Shown: one piece after another, positions 7,388-15,820 of the stretch
How positions within the stretch are numbered: the first letter of the stretch is position 1
Layout of the letters: each line of letters begins with the position of its first letter
NCBI RefSeq assembly: GCF_038049925.1
Contig: NZ_CP145809.1
Location: 310,001-374,000, forward strand
Source of the DNA: Georgenia sp. M64
GTDB taxonomy: Bacteria; Actinomycetota; Actinomycetes; Actinomycetales; Actinomycetaceae
Reading direction: 5' to 3'
DNA: 64,000 bases
Notes under the pieces: model-generated
What the model saw: the letters and a program-made list of their open reading frames with translations, nothing else
Database searches by the model: none
Told to the model about the DNA's origin: nothing
Position numbers and translations under genes: made by a program

Positions 7388-9780
7388 ACCAGCCACCCGG
7401 CGAGCACGGACACCAGGAGCGGCACGGCGAGGGAGATCCCGATCGCGGGAATGACGATCCCGGAGTCGTTGACGGCGAACCCGATGGCGAACGTCGTCGC
7501 CAGCGCGGTCAGTCCCGGGACGAGCATGACGACGGCGCGGTCGATCCGGGCCGGCGGCGTTGTGCCCACGAGCCAGTCGTAGGGCCCGCCGCCGGTGCCG
7601 CGTCGCGCCGACCTCAGCGGGCGGCTCAGCAGCAGGACGACCAGGACGATGCCGCCGATCGCCAGGAACGTCAGGGTGGAGCCGAAGAGGTTGGCGAGGT
7701 TCTGCCCGGCCTTGCGGGCCACGACCGACCACAGCCCGCCGTCGAGGACGGTCTCGACGAAGCGGCCCAGGTGGGAGCGCTCGCTCGGGGGGCGCAGCCA
7801 GTCGACCACGGAGAAGCTCACCGCGACCAGCGCCGTCACGGCGAGCACGGCCAGCACCCGGCGCACGGTCAGGCGCACCCCGAGCGCGAGGAGGGCCAGG
7901 ACGAGGAAACCGGGCACGAGGGCGGGCGGCCCGCCGAAGTCGGCGCCGATCGAGGGCAGGCCGTCCAGCGCCGTCGCCGTGGCCCCGATGACCGCGACCG
8001 CCGCCGCCGCGAGGCGACGCCGGCCGGTGCGCACGAGCGGCTCGGCGACGCACATCGCCACGAGGATCGTCGCGGCGGCGAAGAGGGAGAACGAGGAGTT
8101 GTTGAACCCGTAGAACCGCCCGCCCACCTGCGGCTGGATCCCCATGAGGGCCGAGACCTGCAGCCGGGCGCCGGTGAGGGCGTCGACGGCGAGGACGAGG
8201 GCGGTGAGCCCGGCGACGACGGCGACCGGGCCGAGCAGCTGCCGGCGCCACGGCCCGGCGAGGGCGACGACGGCGACGACGACCGCCAGCGCCGCGGTGG
8301 TCCCGTACAGGACCGCGCCGGGGCTGTCCGCCCGCCACCACGGGAGGAGGTTGGCGAGGTAGGAGGCCACCGGCACCGCCCCGACGACGACGGCGGCGGC
8401 GCGCAGGGCCCGCAGGGCCGTGGCCGGGCGGCGTGAGCGCAGCGCCCCGGCGAGCCGGTCACCGGTGCGGCGGCGGTCGAGCCAGTCGGCGGCACGGTCG
8501 AGGACCCGGCGGTTGAGACCGAGGGTGACGACCCCGTAGAGCAGGAGGTTCCCCAGGACGAGGGCGGAGTAGAACGGCCCGACGAGCGGACGGATCGCGA
8601 CGGCGTGCCGACCGACGTCGACGAGGTGCGCGACCCGCTCGGGGCCGGTGCGCCCGTCGGGTGCGGCGCTGACCGGGGCGCCCGCCAGGCCTGCCGGGGC
8701 CTCGATGCCCAGGGCGGCCAGCACGGTCGGGGTGAGGTCGGTGGACTGGACCATCCCCGGCTGGCGGGTCGAGCGGGTGTCGAGGAGGGAGCCGCCCTCG
8801 GTGGCGGTCACGGTGGCCGGTCCCACGGTGACGAGGAGCTGCATGAGCGGCGCGGTGCCGGAGTCGGCGAGGGACGCCACGACGACGGTGGCGTCGGGCG
8901 CCTGCTGCCGGACGGCGTCGAGGACCGCGCCGACGCGGGCGTCGACGCGGGCCACCTGCGCGCTGCGCTCCGGGGCCGTGAGGAGCCAGGCCTCACTGGT
9001 GGTCGGCTCCTGCGTCTGGGAGGGGTCGGGCTCCTCGGTGGGGTCGTCGCTGCGCCCGGCCAGGCCCTCCGGCACGTCGACGAGGGGGCGGTTGCGGTCC
9101 CGGACGGAACCGACGTCGACGACGGCGAGGGCGTGCCCGGGCAGCGCCTGCGCCACCTGCTCGCCGAGGCGGTCGGCGGACGTGGAGGCGTAGGTGTGGT
9201 CCGCCGCGACGGTGCCGTCGGAGCCGGCCAGGGCGATGGCGGCGCCGGGCCCGACGGCGACGGCCGGCACCTCCTCGGCGGCGAGGAGGTCGCCGAGCAG
9301 GCCCGGCTCGGCGTCGTAGGAGGCGGCGCCGGCGGCGTCGACGTAGTCCGACCAGCCGCGCACCTGCCCGTCCGAGGTCGGCTCGCGCAGGAGGCGGCAG
9401 GTGCCGAAGGTGTCGGTGGGCAGGTCCGCCGCCCGGCGTCCCGCGGACAGGGCGAGCCACCCGTCGGCCGGGCAGGCGCTCGAGCGCACCGACCGCACGA
9501 CCATGGTGGCCGCGCCGCCGGACCCGGCGAGCTCCCAGAGGTTCGGGGTGGCGAGGGCGCCGAGGTCCTCCCAGCGCAGGCCCGACGTGCCGATCACGAC
9601 GAGGGGGGCGTCGACGTCGGCGACGGCGGCACGCACGGTGACGTCACCGCCGGCGGGGCGCTGATCGGCAGCCGCGGCGCTGACGAGCGGCAGGAGGAAC
9701 GGCAGGATCAACACCAGCGCGACGACCGCCGCGATGACGACGGCCACCCGCCGGTTGCGCATCCTCCTCCTGCTGCCCAC
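7183..9780 (-). CDS. large membrane protein with alkaline-phosphatase-superfamily-like extracytoplasmic domain
   Basis: 865 residues. One N-terminal membrane segment (VAVVIAAVVALVLILPFLLP) is followed by a roughly 370-residue extracytoplasmic region. That region has VVIGTSGLRWEDL, DRNRP and a late STDLTPTVLAALG, reminiscent of alkaline phosphatase/sulfatase superfamily folds, but I do not see a complete metal-binding set. About ten membrane segments follow, with a loop GIQPQVGGRFYGFNNSSFS. The Pro/Ala/Glu-rich tail is antisense to the glycosyltransferase tail. The start may be GTG at 9780 or ATG at 9762 (AGGAGGAGG lies directly before the latter). Role in envelope polymer metabolism is only an inference. 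Confidence 0.7.
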   Translation of the reverse strand: MGSRRRMRNRRVAVVIAAVVALVLILPFLLPLVSAAAADQRPAGGDVTVRAAVADVDAPLVVIGTSGLRWEDLGALATPNLWELAGSGGAATMVVRSVRSSACPADGWLALSAGRRAADLPTDTFGTCRLLREPTSDGQVRGWSDYVDAAGAASYDAEPGLLGDLLAAEEVPAVAVGPGAAIALAGSDGTVAADHTYASTSADRLGEQVAQALPGHALAVVDVGSVRDRNRPLVDVPEGLAGRSDDPTEEPDPSQTQEPTTSEAWLLTAPERSAQVARVDARVGAVLDAVRQQAPDATVVVASLADSGTAPLMQLLVTVGPATVTATEGGSLLDTRSTRQPGMVQSTDLTPTVLAALGIEAPAGLAGAPVSAAPDGRTGPERVAHLVDVGRHAVAIRPLVGPFYSALVLGNLLLYGVVTLGLNRRVLDRAADWLDRRRTGDRLAGALRSRRPATALRALRAAAVVVGAVPVASYLANLLPWWRADSPGAVLYGTTAALAVVVAVVALAGPWRRQLLGPVAVVAGLTALVLAVDALTGARLQVSALMGIQPQVGGRFYGFNNSSFSLFAAATILVAMCVAEPLVRTGRRRLAAAAVAVIGATATALDGLPSIGADFGGPPALVPGFLVLALLALGVRLTVRRVLAVLAVTALVAVSFSVVDWLRPPSERSHLGRFVETVLDGGLWSVVARKAGQNLANLFGSTLTFLAIGGIVLVVLLLSRPLRSARRGTGGGPYDWLVGTTPPARIDRAVVMLVPGLTALATTFAIGFAVNDSGIVIPAIGISLAVPLLVSVLAGWLVQASPESAGPRRSAPAPAEPAEPGEPAEPGEPGGRADPGAPATRAEPAEGATPESRAAETSSGGAQAR

Positions 9781-9839
9781 GCAGGAAGCGTACGTGCCGC
9801 CGATAGGCTCCCACCCGACGACCGTTCCTGGGAGGACAC

Positions 9840-10823
9840 ATGCAGCAGGACGTGCCCCGCGCCCGCTACGCCTACCTCGGCCCCGAGGGCACCTTCACCG
9901 AGGAGGCCCTGCGACAGGTGACGACCGAGGCGGAGTCGGACCTGCTGCCCTGCACCGACGTCGTCACCGCGCTGGACATGGTCCGCCGCGACGAGGCCGA
10001 CTACGCCGTCGTCCCCATCGAGAACTCCGTCGAGGGCGGGGTCAACGCCACGCTGGACACCCTCGCCGCGGGCGAGCCGCTCGTCATCGTCGGCGAGATG
10101 CTCGTGCCCGTGACCTTCACCCTGGCCGCCCGGCCCGGGATGACGCTCGACACGGTCCGCCGCGTCGGCACCCACCCCCACGCGTGGGCGCAGTGCCGCG
10201 GGTGGGCCGCCCGGCACCTGCCCGGCGCGATCCACGTCCCGGCGACCTCGACCGCGGCCGCGGCAGCGCTCCTCGCGGGCGGGGAGACGGCGTTCGACGC
10301 GTCCCTCTCCTCGGCGCTGTCGGTGGAGAAGTACGGGCTGCAGGTCCTCGCCGCGGGCGTCGCGGACAACCCCCACGCCGTGACCCGGTTCGTCGTCGCG
10401 GCCCGGCCCGGGCTGCTGCCCGAGCCCACCGGGGCGGACAAGACGACCCTCATGGTCCACCTGCCCGACAACGAGGCCGGGGCGCTGCTCAACATGCTCG
10501 AGCAGTTCGCGACGCGTGGGGTCAACCTCTCCCGCATCGAGTCGCGACCGATCGGCGACTCCCTCGGCCGGTACTCCTTCTCCATCGACGCCGAGGGGCA
10601 CGTCGCGGAGGAGCGGGTCCAGGCGACCCTCATCGGCCTGCACCGGGTGTGCCCCACCGTGCGGTTCCTCGGGTCCTACCCGCGCGCGGACGGTCAGGGC
10701 GCCCACCTGCGTCCCGGCACCCACGACGCCGACTTCCGGGCCGCCCGGGAGTGGGTGGCCGGCCTCCTCGAGCACGGCGGGATCGGCGCCGACGGACGCC
10801 CGGCTGCGGCGCCGGGGGACTGA
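9840..10823 (+). CDS. pheA: prephenate dehydratase
   Basis: Converts prephenate to phenylpyruvate in phenylalanine synthesis. It is a monofunctional 327-residue form. The catalytic PDT domain covers about residues 8-190, with YLGPEGTFTEEAL, PIENSVEGGVN and the substrate-binding TSTAAAA and NPHAVTRFVV. The C-terminal ACT domain (from about residue 205) contains LLNMLEQFATRGVNLSRIESRP and supports feedback control by phenylalanine. TAGGCT lies at 9804-9809, and GGGAGG gives a normal Shine-Dalgarno before the ATG. Confidence 0.95.
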   Translation: MQQDVPRARYAYLGPEGTFTEEALRQVTTEAESDLLPCTDVVTALDMVRRDEADYAVVPIENSVEGGVNATLDTLAAGEPLVIVGEMLVPVTFTLAARPGMTLDTVRRVGTHPHAWAQCRGWAARHLPGAIHVPATSTAAAAALLAGGETAFDASLSSALSVEKYGLQVLAAGVADNPHAVTRFVVAARPGLLPEPTGADKTTLMVHLPDNEAGALLNMLEQFATRGVNLSRIESRPIGDSLGRYSFSIDAEGHVAEERVQATLIGLHRVCPTVRFLGSYPRADGQGAHLRPGTHDADFRAAREWVAGLLEHGGIGADGRPAAAPGD

Positions 10824-11049
10824 GCTCCGGCGGGGGACTGAGCCCGCGCCGGCAGTGAGCCTGCGGGGCAGCGAGCCCACCGGGACGGCAGGACGCCACC
10901 GATCCCTTGGTCGCCGAGTGAGAGCGGTGTGCAGGGATCGTTCGGCTACCAAGGGATCGTTCGGCGACGGAGGGATCGTTCGGCGACGCAGGGATCGTTC
11001 GGCGACGGAGGGATCGTTCGGCTCGGCAGGGCTCTGCAGGCGCCGGCGG
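10824..11049. repeat. intergenic repeat region; 19-bp tandem array at 10933-11027
   Basis: Five copies of a 19-bp unit (AGGGATCGTTCGGCGACGG, last copies diverged) start at 10933, 10952, 10971, 10990 and 11009, exactly 19 bp apart. An inverted CGATCCCTTGGTCGCCGAGT lies at 10900-10919. That inverted segment plus the following AGAGCGGTGTG is the reverse complement of bases at about 5117-5150, tying this locus to the 5.1-kb array. There is no gene here. Confidence 0.9.
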
Positions 11050-12330
11050 TCAGCCCCGGTGGGCGGCCGTGCGGACCACCAGGCCGCCCTGCTCGACCCG
11101 GGCGTGAACGACCGTGGCGTAGCCGATGAGGTCGCCGTCGACCTGCACGTGCTCGGGCTCCTCCGTGCGCACCACGACGCTGCGCGCGCGGCGGAACTCG
11201 ATGAAGCCGGTGGAGTAGGGCATGACGTCCTTGCGCACGCCCAGCCCCTGGAGGGTGACCTTGCGCAGGAGGTCGGCCCACCCGATGATGCCGCCCTTGG
11301 TGTCGATGGCCGCGATGTCCAGCCAGCCGTCGTCGAGCTGGGCGTCGGGGAAGAGGACGACCCCGCCGGGCAGCCGGCCCACGTTGGCGAAGAGGATGGT
11401 CCGGGCGGTGAACGGGTCGCCCTGGCCGGACTCGCCGAGCTCGGCCGTGGCGTGGATCTTGCGGCCGGTGAGGTGCTTGACCCCGGCGAAGAAGTACGCG
11501 ATCCAGCCGAGCTTGGCCTTGAGCTCGTCGTCGGCGCCGGCGACCATCGCCGCGTCGAACCCGAGCCCGCCGATGACGAGGAAGACGTGCTCCTTGTCGG
11601 GTTCCTCGGTGGGGATCTGACCGCTCTCGGCCGCCTTCTCCTCGAGCTCGCCGGTGTCCTCGGGAAGGGCGCTGTCGAGGTAGCGACCCTCGGCCGCCTC
11701 GCCGCTCTCGGTCTTCTCGGCCGACCGGGCGGTCGAGGCGTCGTCGCGGCCGCGGACCTTGCGCTCGTCGGCGTCAGAGAGGGGCTCGGTGCGCAGCCAG
11801 CCGAGGTCCATGGGGCGGTCCCGCCCGGTCAGGGCGGTGGAGACGAGCTCGCGCTCGCTCCCCAGCGGCAGGTCGAGGTTGCGGGCCAGGAGGTTGCCGG
11901 TGCCCAGGGGGATGAGGCCCATCGGCACCCCCGTGCCCGCGAGGGCCTCGGCGACGGCGCGCACGGTGCCGTCCCCGCCGGCGGAGATGACGACGGAGGC
12001 GCCCCGCTCCACCGCCTCGTGCGCCTGGCCCAGGCCCGGGTCCTCGACCGTCGTCTCGAACCACATGGGCTCGGGCAGGCCGGCGTCGGTCGCCGTCTGG
12101 GTGACCAGGCGACGCAGCGCCTCACCGTCGGCGGACTTCGAGGGGTTGAAGACGACGGCGGGCGGACCCACCGGGGGCGCGCCCTCGTCGTCCCGGTCGG
12201 GGCGCTCCTCGCCCTCGGCGGAGAACGACGGCGTGCGCCGGCGCACGGCCCGCCACGCCAGGGCCGCGAGGACCACGCCGACGACGGCAAGTACCAGCGC
12301 GACCAGCGCGACCCACTGTTCCCAACCCAT
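11050..12330 (-). CDS. diacylglycerol kinase-like lipid kinase with N-terminal membrane anchor
   Basis: 426 residues. A single N-terminal membrane segment (VALVALVLAVVGVVLAALAW) is followed by a DAGK catalytic domain with VVFNPSKSA, the nucleotide loop SAGGDGTVRAVAEAL and GTGNLLARNLDLP. The C-terminal beta-domain (GGLGFDAAMV, then QVDGDLI) completes the DgkB/YegS fold. An unusual acidic, low-complexity insert of about 80 residues (about 185-265) splits the two lobes. The family phosphorylates diacylglycerol or related lipids with ATP. TACGTT 6 nt before the ATG suggests a leaderless message. Confidence 0.85.
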   Translation of the reverse strand: MGWEQWVALVALVLAVVGVVLAALAWRAVRRRTPSFSAEGEERPDRDDEGAPPVGPPAVVFNPSKSADGEALRRLVTQTATDAGLPEPMWFETTVEDPGLGQAHEAVERGASVVISAGGDGTVRAVAEALAGTGVPMGLIPLGTGNLLARNLDLPLGSERELVSTALTGRDRPMDLGWLRTEPLSDADERKVRGRDDASTARSAEKTESGEAAEGRYLDSALPEDTGELEEKAAESGQIPTEEPDKEHVFLVIGGLGFDAAMVAGADDELKAKLGWIAYFFAGVKHLTGRKIHATAELGESGQGDPFTARTILFANVGRLPGGVVLFPDAQLDDGWLDIAAIDTKGGIIGWADLLRKVTLQGLGVRKDVMPYSTGFIEFRRARSVVVRTEEPEHVQVDGDLIGYATVVHARVEQGGLVVRTAAHRG

Positions 12331-12336
12331 GGCGCA

Positions 12337-12342
12337 AACGTA
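12337..12342 (-). promoter_or_regulatory. -10 element TACGTT of a leaderless promoter (lipid kinase)
   Basis: On the minus strand TACGTT is followed by TGCGCC and the ATG at 12330. No Shine-Dalgarno is present. Confidence 0.5.
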
Positions 12343-12423
12343 ACGGCGCCCGCCCAGGTCGGCGCGGCGATCCGGGGTGCCCCGCACCACACACCGGGCG
12401 GCGGGCACGCCGACCGTGCCCAT

Positions 12424-12429
12424 TAGGCT
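12424..12429 (+). promoter_or_regulatory. -10 element TAGGCT of a leaderless promoter (serS)
   Basis: TAGGCT is followed by 7 nt and the ATG at 12437. The intervening CGGAGCC is too close to the start to serve as a usual Shine-Dalgarno. Confidence 0.5.
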
Positions 12430-12436
12430 CGGAGCC

Positions 12437-13705
12437 ATGATCGACCTTCGAGCACTGCGCGAGGACCCCGAGCGGGTCCGGGCCAGCCAGCGCGCCCGCG
12501 GCGAGGACCCCGGCCTCGTCGACACCCTCCTGGCCGCGGACGAGCGCCGGCGGGAGACGCTCGCCCGGTTCGAGTCCCTGCGCGCGGAGCAGAAGCAGGT
12601 CTCCAGGGGTGTCGGCAAGGCCTCCCCGGAGGAGCGTCCCGCCGTCCTCGCCCACGCGAAGGAGCTGGCCGAGCAGGTCAAGGCCGCCGAGGCGGCGGCG
12701 GGGGAGGCCGGCGCCGAGGTCGACGCGCTGCTCTACCGCATCCCCAACGTCGTCCTCGACGGCGTCCCCGTCGGCGGGGAGGACGACTACGTCGTCCTCC
12801 GGCACGTCGGCACCCCCCGCGACTTCGCGGCCGAGGGCTTCGAGCCCAGGGACCACCTCGACCTCGGCGAGGGCCTGCGCGCCATCGACACCAAGCGCGG
12901 CACGAAGGTCGCCGGGGCCCGCTTCTACTACCTCACCGGCATCGGCGCCCGCCTGGAGCTGGCGCTGCTCAACGCCGCCGTCGACCAGGCGGTCGCGAAC
13001 GGGTTCACGCCGATGATCACGCCCACGCTCGTCACCCCGCAGACGATGTCCGGCACCGGGTTCCTCGGCTCGCACGCGGACGAGGTCTACCACCTGCCCG
13101 GCGACGACCTCTACCTCACCGGCACCTCCGAGGTGGCCCTGGCGGGCTACCACGGCGACGAGATCCTCGACCTCTCCGACGGGCCGCTGCGCTACGCCGG
13201 CTGGTCCACCTGCTACCGGCGCGAGGCCGGCTCCTACGGCAAGGACACCCGCGGGATCATCCGGGTCCACCAGTTCAACAAGGTCGAGATGTTCTCCTAC
13301 GTCCCGGTCGAGGAGGCCGAGGCCGAGCACGCCCGCCTCCTGGCCTGGGAGGAGGAGATGCTCGCCAAGGTCGAGCTGCCCTACCGGGTCATCGACACCG
13401 CCGCCGGGGACCTGGGCACCTCCGCCGCGCGCAAGCTCGACTGCGAGGCGTGGCTCCCGACCCAGTCGCGGTACATGGAGGTCACCTCGACCTCGAACTG
13501 CACCACCTTCCAGGCCCGCCGGCTGGGCACCCGGGAGCGGGCGGAGTCCGGCACGCGGCCGGTCGCCACCCTCAACGGCACGCTCGCCACCACCCGCTGG
13601 CTCGTGGCGATCCTGGAGAACCACCAGCAGGCCGACGGCTCGGTGCGGGTGCCGCAGGGGCTGCGGCCCTACCTCGGCGGGCTGGAGGTCGTCGAGCCCG
13701 TATGA
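12437..13705 (+). CDS. serS: seryl-tRNA synthetase
   Basis: 422 residues, normal for bacterial SerRS. It charges tRNA-Ser with serine using ATP. The N-terminal coiled-coil arm (about residues 25-105, rich in Glu/Lys/Arg, with [14 protein letters not shown]) grips the long variable arm of tRNA-Ser. The class II core shows motif 2 ([20 protein letters not shown]) and motif 3 ([18 protein letters not shown]). The TGTSEVAL serine-site loop is intact. ATG at 12437 gives the standard [12 protein letters not shown] start. Its stop overlaps the next gene by ATGA. Two cognate tRNA-Ser genes lie in this window. Confidence 0.97.
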   Translation: MIDLRALREDPERVRASQRARGEDPGLVDTLLAADERRRETLARFESLRAEQKQVSRGVGKASPEERPAVLAHAKELAEQVKAAEAAAGEAGAEVDALLYRIPNVVLDGVPVGGEDDYVVLRHVGTPRDFAAEGFEPRDHLDLGEGLRAIDTKRGTKVAGARFYYLTGIGARLELALLNAAVDQAVANGFTPMITPTLVTPQTMSGTGFLGSHADEVYHLPGDDLYLTGTSEVALAGYHGDEILDLSDGPLRYAGWSTCYRREAGSYGKDTRGIIRVHQFNKVEMFSYVPVEEAEAEHARLLAWEEEMLAKVELPYRVIDTAAGDLGTSAARKLDCEAWLPTQSRYMEVTSTSNCTTFQARRLGTRERAESGTRPVATLNGTLATTRWLVAILENHQQADGSVRVPQGLRPYLGGLEVVEPV

Positions 13706-14610
13706 GCGGTCAGCTGAGCGGCACCGACGACGCCCCCGGTACGGCCGCCCCCCTGGCCGAGCGGGCCGCCCGCTGGCGCCGGCGGCTCCCCGCCGGGCTG
13801 CCGGCGGCCGGGCCGGACCTCCTCGTCGCGCTCGACATCGACGGCACGCTGCTCACCCACGACGGCGAGCTCGCCGAGGAGGTGGCCGCCGCCGTCGCCG
13901 ACCTCGACGCCAGCGGCGCCCGGGTGGTCCTCTCCACCGGCCGGTCGCTCCAGGCCGTCACCCCGGTCGCGGCGCAGCTCGGCCTGACGTCCGGGTGGGC
14001 CGTGTGCTCGAACGGGGCGGTCGTCATCCGGCTCGACCCCGACCTCGAGGACGGCCACGAGATCACCGACGTCGTCACGTTCGACCCCGGCCCCACGCTG
14101 CGGCTGCTGCGCGAGGAGCTGCCCGACGGGCTCTTCGCCGTCGAGGACCTCGGCCGCGGCTTCAAGGTCACCGCGCCGTTCCCCATGGGCGAGCTGACCG
14201 GGGACGTCGAGGTCGTCGACTTCGAGGAGCTGCTCCACGCCCCCGCCACCCGCGTGACCCTGCGGGCGCCGCACCTGGCCTCCGCCGACTTCCACGCCCT
14301 GGTCCAGCGGGTGGGCCTGCACGGGGTCAGCTACGCCGTCGGCTGGACGGCGTGGCTGGACATCTCCCCGGACGGGGTGTCCAAGGCCAGCGCGCTGGAG
14401 ACACTGCGGGGGCGTCTCGACGTCGCTGACGGCGCCACGGTCGCCGTGGGGGACGGCTCGAACGACCTGGAGATGCTCGGCTGGGCCGCGCACGGGGTCG
14501 CCATGGGCAACGCCAGGCCCGACGTCGTCGCCGCGGCGGACGCGGTGACCGACGCGGTGGGCGACCACGGCGCCGCCGTCGTGCTGCGCGCCCTGCTCGC
14601 CGCGCGCTGA
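13702..14610 (+). CDS. Cof-type HAD phosphatase
   Basis: 302 residues, with HAD motif I DIDGTLLT at about 47-54, motif II LSTGRS, and motif [14 protein letters not shown] and [14 protein letters not shown]. The C2-type cap and these motifs are typical of the Cof/YidA group, which dephosphorylates sugar phosphates and cofactors. It is coupled to serS by ATGA. This serS-HAD pairing is common in actinobacteria (recalled, not checked). The last 20 bp including the stop are tandemly duplicated just downstream. Confidence 0.85.
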   Translation: MSGQLSGTDDAPGTAAPLAERAARWRRRLPAGLPAAGPDLLVALDIDGTLLTHDGELAEEVAAAVADLDASGARVVLSTGRSLQAVTPVAAQLGLTSGWAVCSNGAVVIRLDPDLEDGHEITDVVTFDPGPTLRLLREELPDGLFAVEDLGRGFKVTAPFPMGELTGDVEVVDFEELLHAPATRVTLRAPHLASADFHALVQRVGLHGVSYAVGWTAWLDISPDGVSKASALETLRGRLDVADGATVAVGDGSNDLEMLGWAAHGVAMGNARPDVVAAADAVTDAVGDHGAAVVLRALLAAR

Positions 14611-14630
14611 CCCTGCTCGCCGCGCGCTGA
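14591..14630. repeat. perfect 20-bp tandem duplication spanning a stop codon
   Basis: CCCTGCTCGCCGCGCGCTGA occurs at 14591-14610 and again at 14611-14630. The first copy encodes the end of the Cof-type HAD protein including its TGA. The second is untranslated. Confidence 0.95.
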
Positions 14631-14634
14631 CCGG

Positions 14635-14652
14635 GCCCCGGCGGACCGGGGC
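14635..14652. terminator. bidirectional hairpin terminator
   Basis: A 7-bp stem GCCCCGG/CCGGGGC with a CGGA loop lies between the convergent HAD and MerR genes. Confidence 0.45.
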
Positions 14653-14680
14653 ACCCGAGCGGGACCGTCGCCGCGCGCCC

Positions 14681-15460
14681 CTACCGCTCCGCGCGGTCGG
14701 CGTTGGCGTGGATGGCGTCACGGACGTACGCCGCCAGGCCGGGCCGGATGTCCTCGTACGTCCTGGTGAAGCGTGGGTCCGCCACGTACATGTCGCCGAG
14801 GCTGCGGTGGAACGCCGGGGTCAGGTCGTAGAACCGCTCGGCGATCTGGCGCCGGGCGGCCTCCGCGGCGTCCATCGCGGCGACGGACGTGGGCGGCTCG
14901 CCGGCGTCGAGGGCGGCGACGAACGCGGCGTTCACGGCGTCGGTCTCGGCCTTGACGGCGGCCCAGTCCGCCTTGGTGTACCGCGCGGTGCGCTCCTGCG
15001 ACTGCTTCCAGGCCTCGGTGGCGCCCCACCGGTCCTGCGCCTCCGCGGCGTGGCTCTCGTCGAACGCGTCCCCGAAGAGCTCGCGCTGCTCGTCCCTGGT
15101 CAGGTCCATCCCGGTCCTCTCCTTCTCGATCGCTCGGTCGATGGCGACGACGAGGCCGCGCAGCTCCTCGAGCCGGTCGGCCACGGCGGCCCGCTGCCGC
15201 CGCAGGTGCTCCCCGACGTCGGTGCCGCCGTCGAGCAGCTGCTGGATCTGCTCCAGCGCGAAGCCCAGGCGCCGGTAGACCACCACGTGCTGGAGCCGGG
15301 TGAGGTCCGCCGCGGTGTAGAGGCGGTACCCGGCAGCGGTGCGCCCACCGGGACGCACCAGCCCGATCTCGTCGTAGTGGTGCAGCGTGCGCACCGTGAC
15401 GCCGTGGAGCTCGGCCACCTGGCCGACCGTCCACGTCCCGGAACCCGTTCTCGTCGTCAC
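14681..15460 (-). CDS. MerR-family regulator with TipA-S (TipAS) effector domain
   Basis: About 259 residues. The N-terminal winged HTH of MerR type (WTVGQVAELHGVTVRTLHHYDEIGL, then GYRLYTAADLTRLQHV) is followed by a dimerisation coiled coil (about residues 75-115). A helical TipAS domain follows (LFGDAFDESHAAEAQDRWG, KADWAAVKAE). TipAS domains bind thiopeptide antibiotics covalently in Streptomyces and activate multidrug genes; here the ligand is unknown. GTG at 15460 is chosen because the MerR-type promoter just upstream would start the message close to it; GTGs at 15466 and 15469 are alternatives. Confidence 0.88.
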   Translation of the reverse strand: MTTRTGSGTWTVGQVAELHGVTVRTLHHYDEIGLVRPGGRTAAGYRLYTAADLTRLQHVVVYRRLGFALEQIQQLLDGGTDVGEHLRRQRAAVADRLEELRGLVVAIDRAIEKERTGMDLTRDEQRELFGDAFDESHAAEAQDRWGATEAWKQSQERTARYTKADWAAVKAETDAVNAAFVAALDAGEPPTSVAAMDAAEAARRQIAERFYDLTPAFHRSLGDMYVADPRFTRTYEDIRPGLAAYVRDAIHANADRAER

Positions 15461-15476
15461 GACCACCACTGTGGCG

Positions 15477-15498
15477 CCTCACGTCGCGTGAGGGTCAA
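15477..15498 (-). promoter_or_regulatory. MerR/TipA-type operator-promoter
   Basis: On the minus strand TTGACC (-35) is followed by the perfect dyad CCTCAC-GCGAC-GTGAGG. The dyad sits in the over-long spacer typical of MerR-family promoters and close to the TipA operator as I recall it. It precedes the TipAS-type gene, so autoregulation is likely. Confidence 0.7.
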
Positions 15499-15820
15499 GC
15501 CCCGTGGGCACGTCCGGCGGTCCGGCGACGAGAAGGGGGTCGGTGACGGCGAGAAAGGGTCGGCGACGGCGCGGAGCGAAGGGGGCCCGCCCGACGTTCC
15601 CCTGGGCGCAGCCCGCATTTCGGTCAGCGATATGCAGAATCGAGGCCAGAAATGCGGCGGTCCGCCTTTCCGTGCCTCGTGCTGGGGGCAGCCGACCTGC
15701 ACCGTTGCAGGATCGTTACGGAAAAGAGGGTCGAGTGAGTTGAATCTCACTTCGTGGACGGGTTGGGTGTCAGTGGGAGCGATGAGCGCTCGTGACGATG
15801 ATGTAACGAGGAGGACGCAC
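15499..15820. other. intergenic control region before the sugar ABC operon
   Basis: No gene is seen. Two inverted repeats are present: CCGCATTTC at 15613-15621 with GAAATGCGG at 15649-15657 (27-nt gap), and AGTGAG-TTGAAT-CTCACT at 15734-15751. The second is operator-like and lies about 70 bp before the binding-protein start. GAGGAGG at about 15809-15815 is the ribosome site. Confidence 0.5.
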
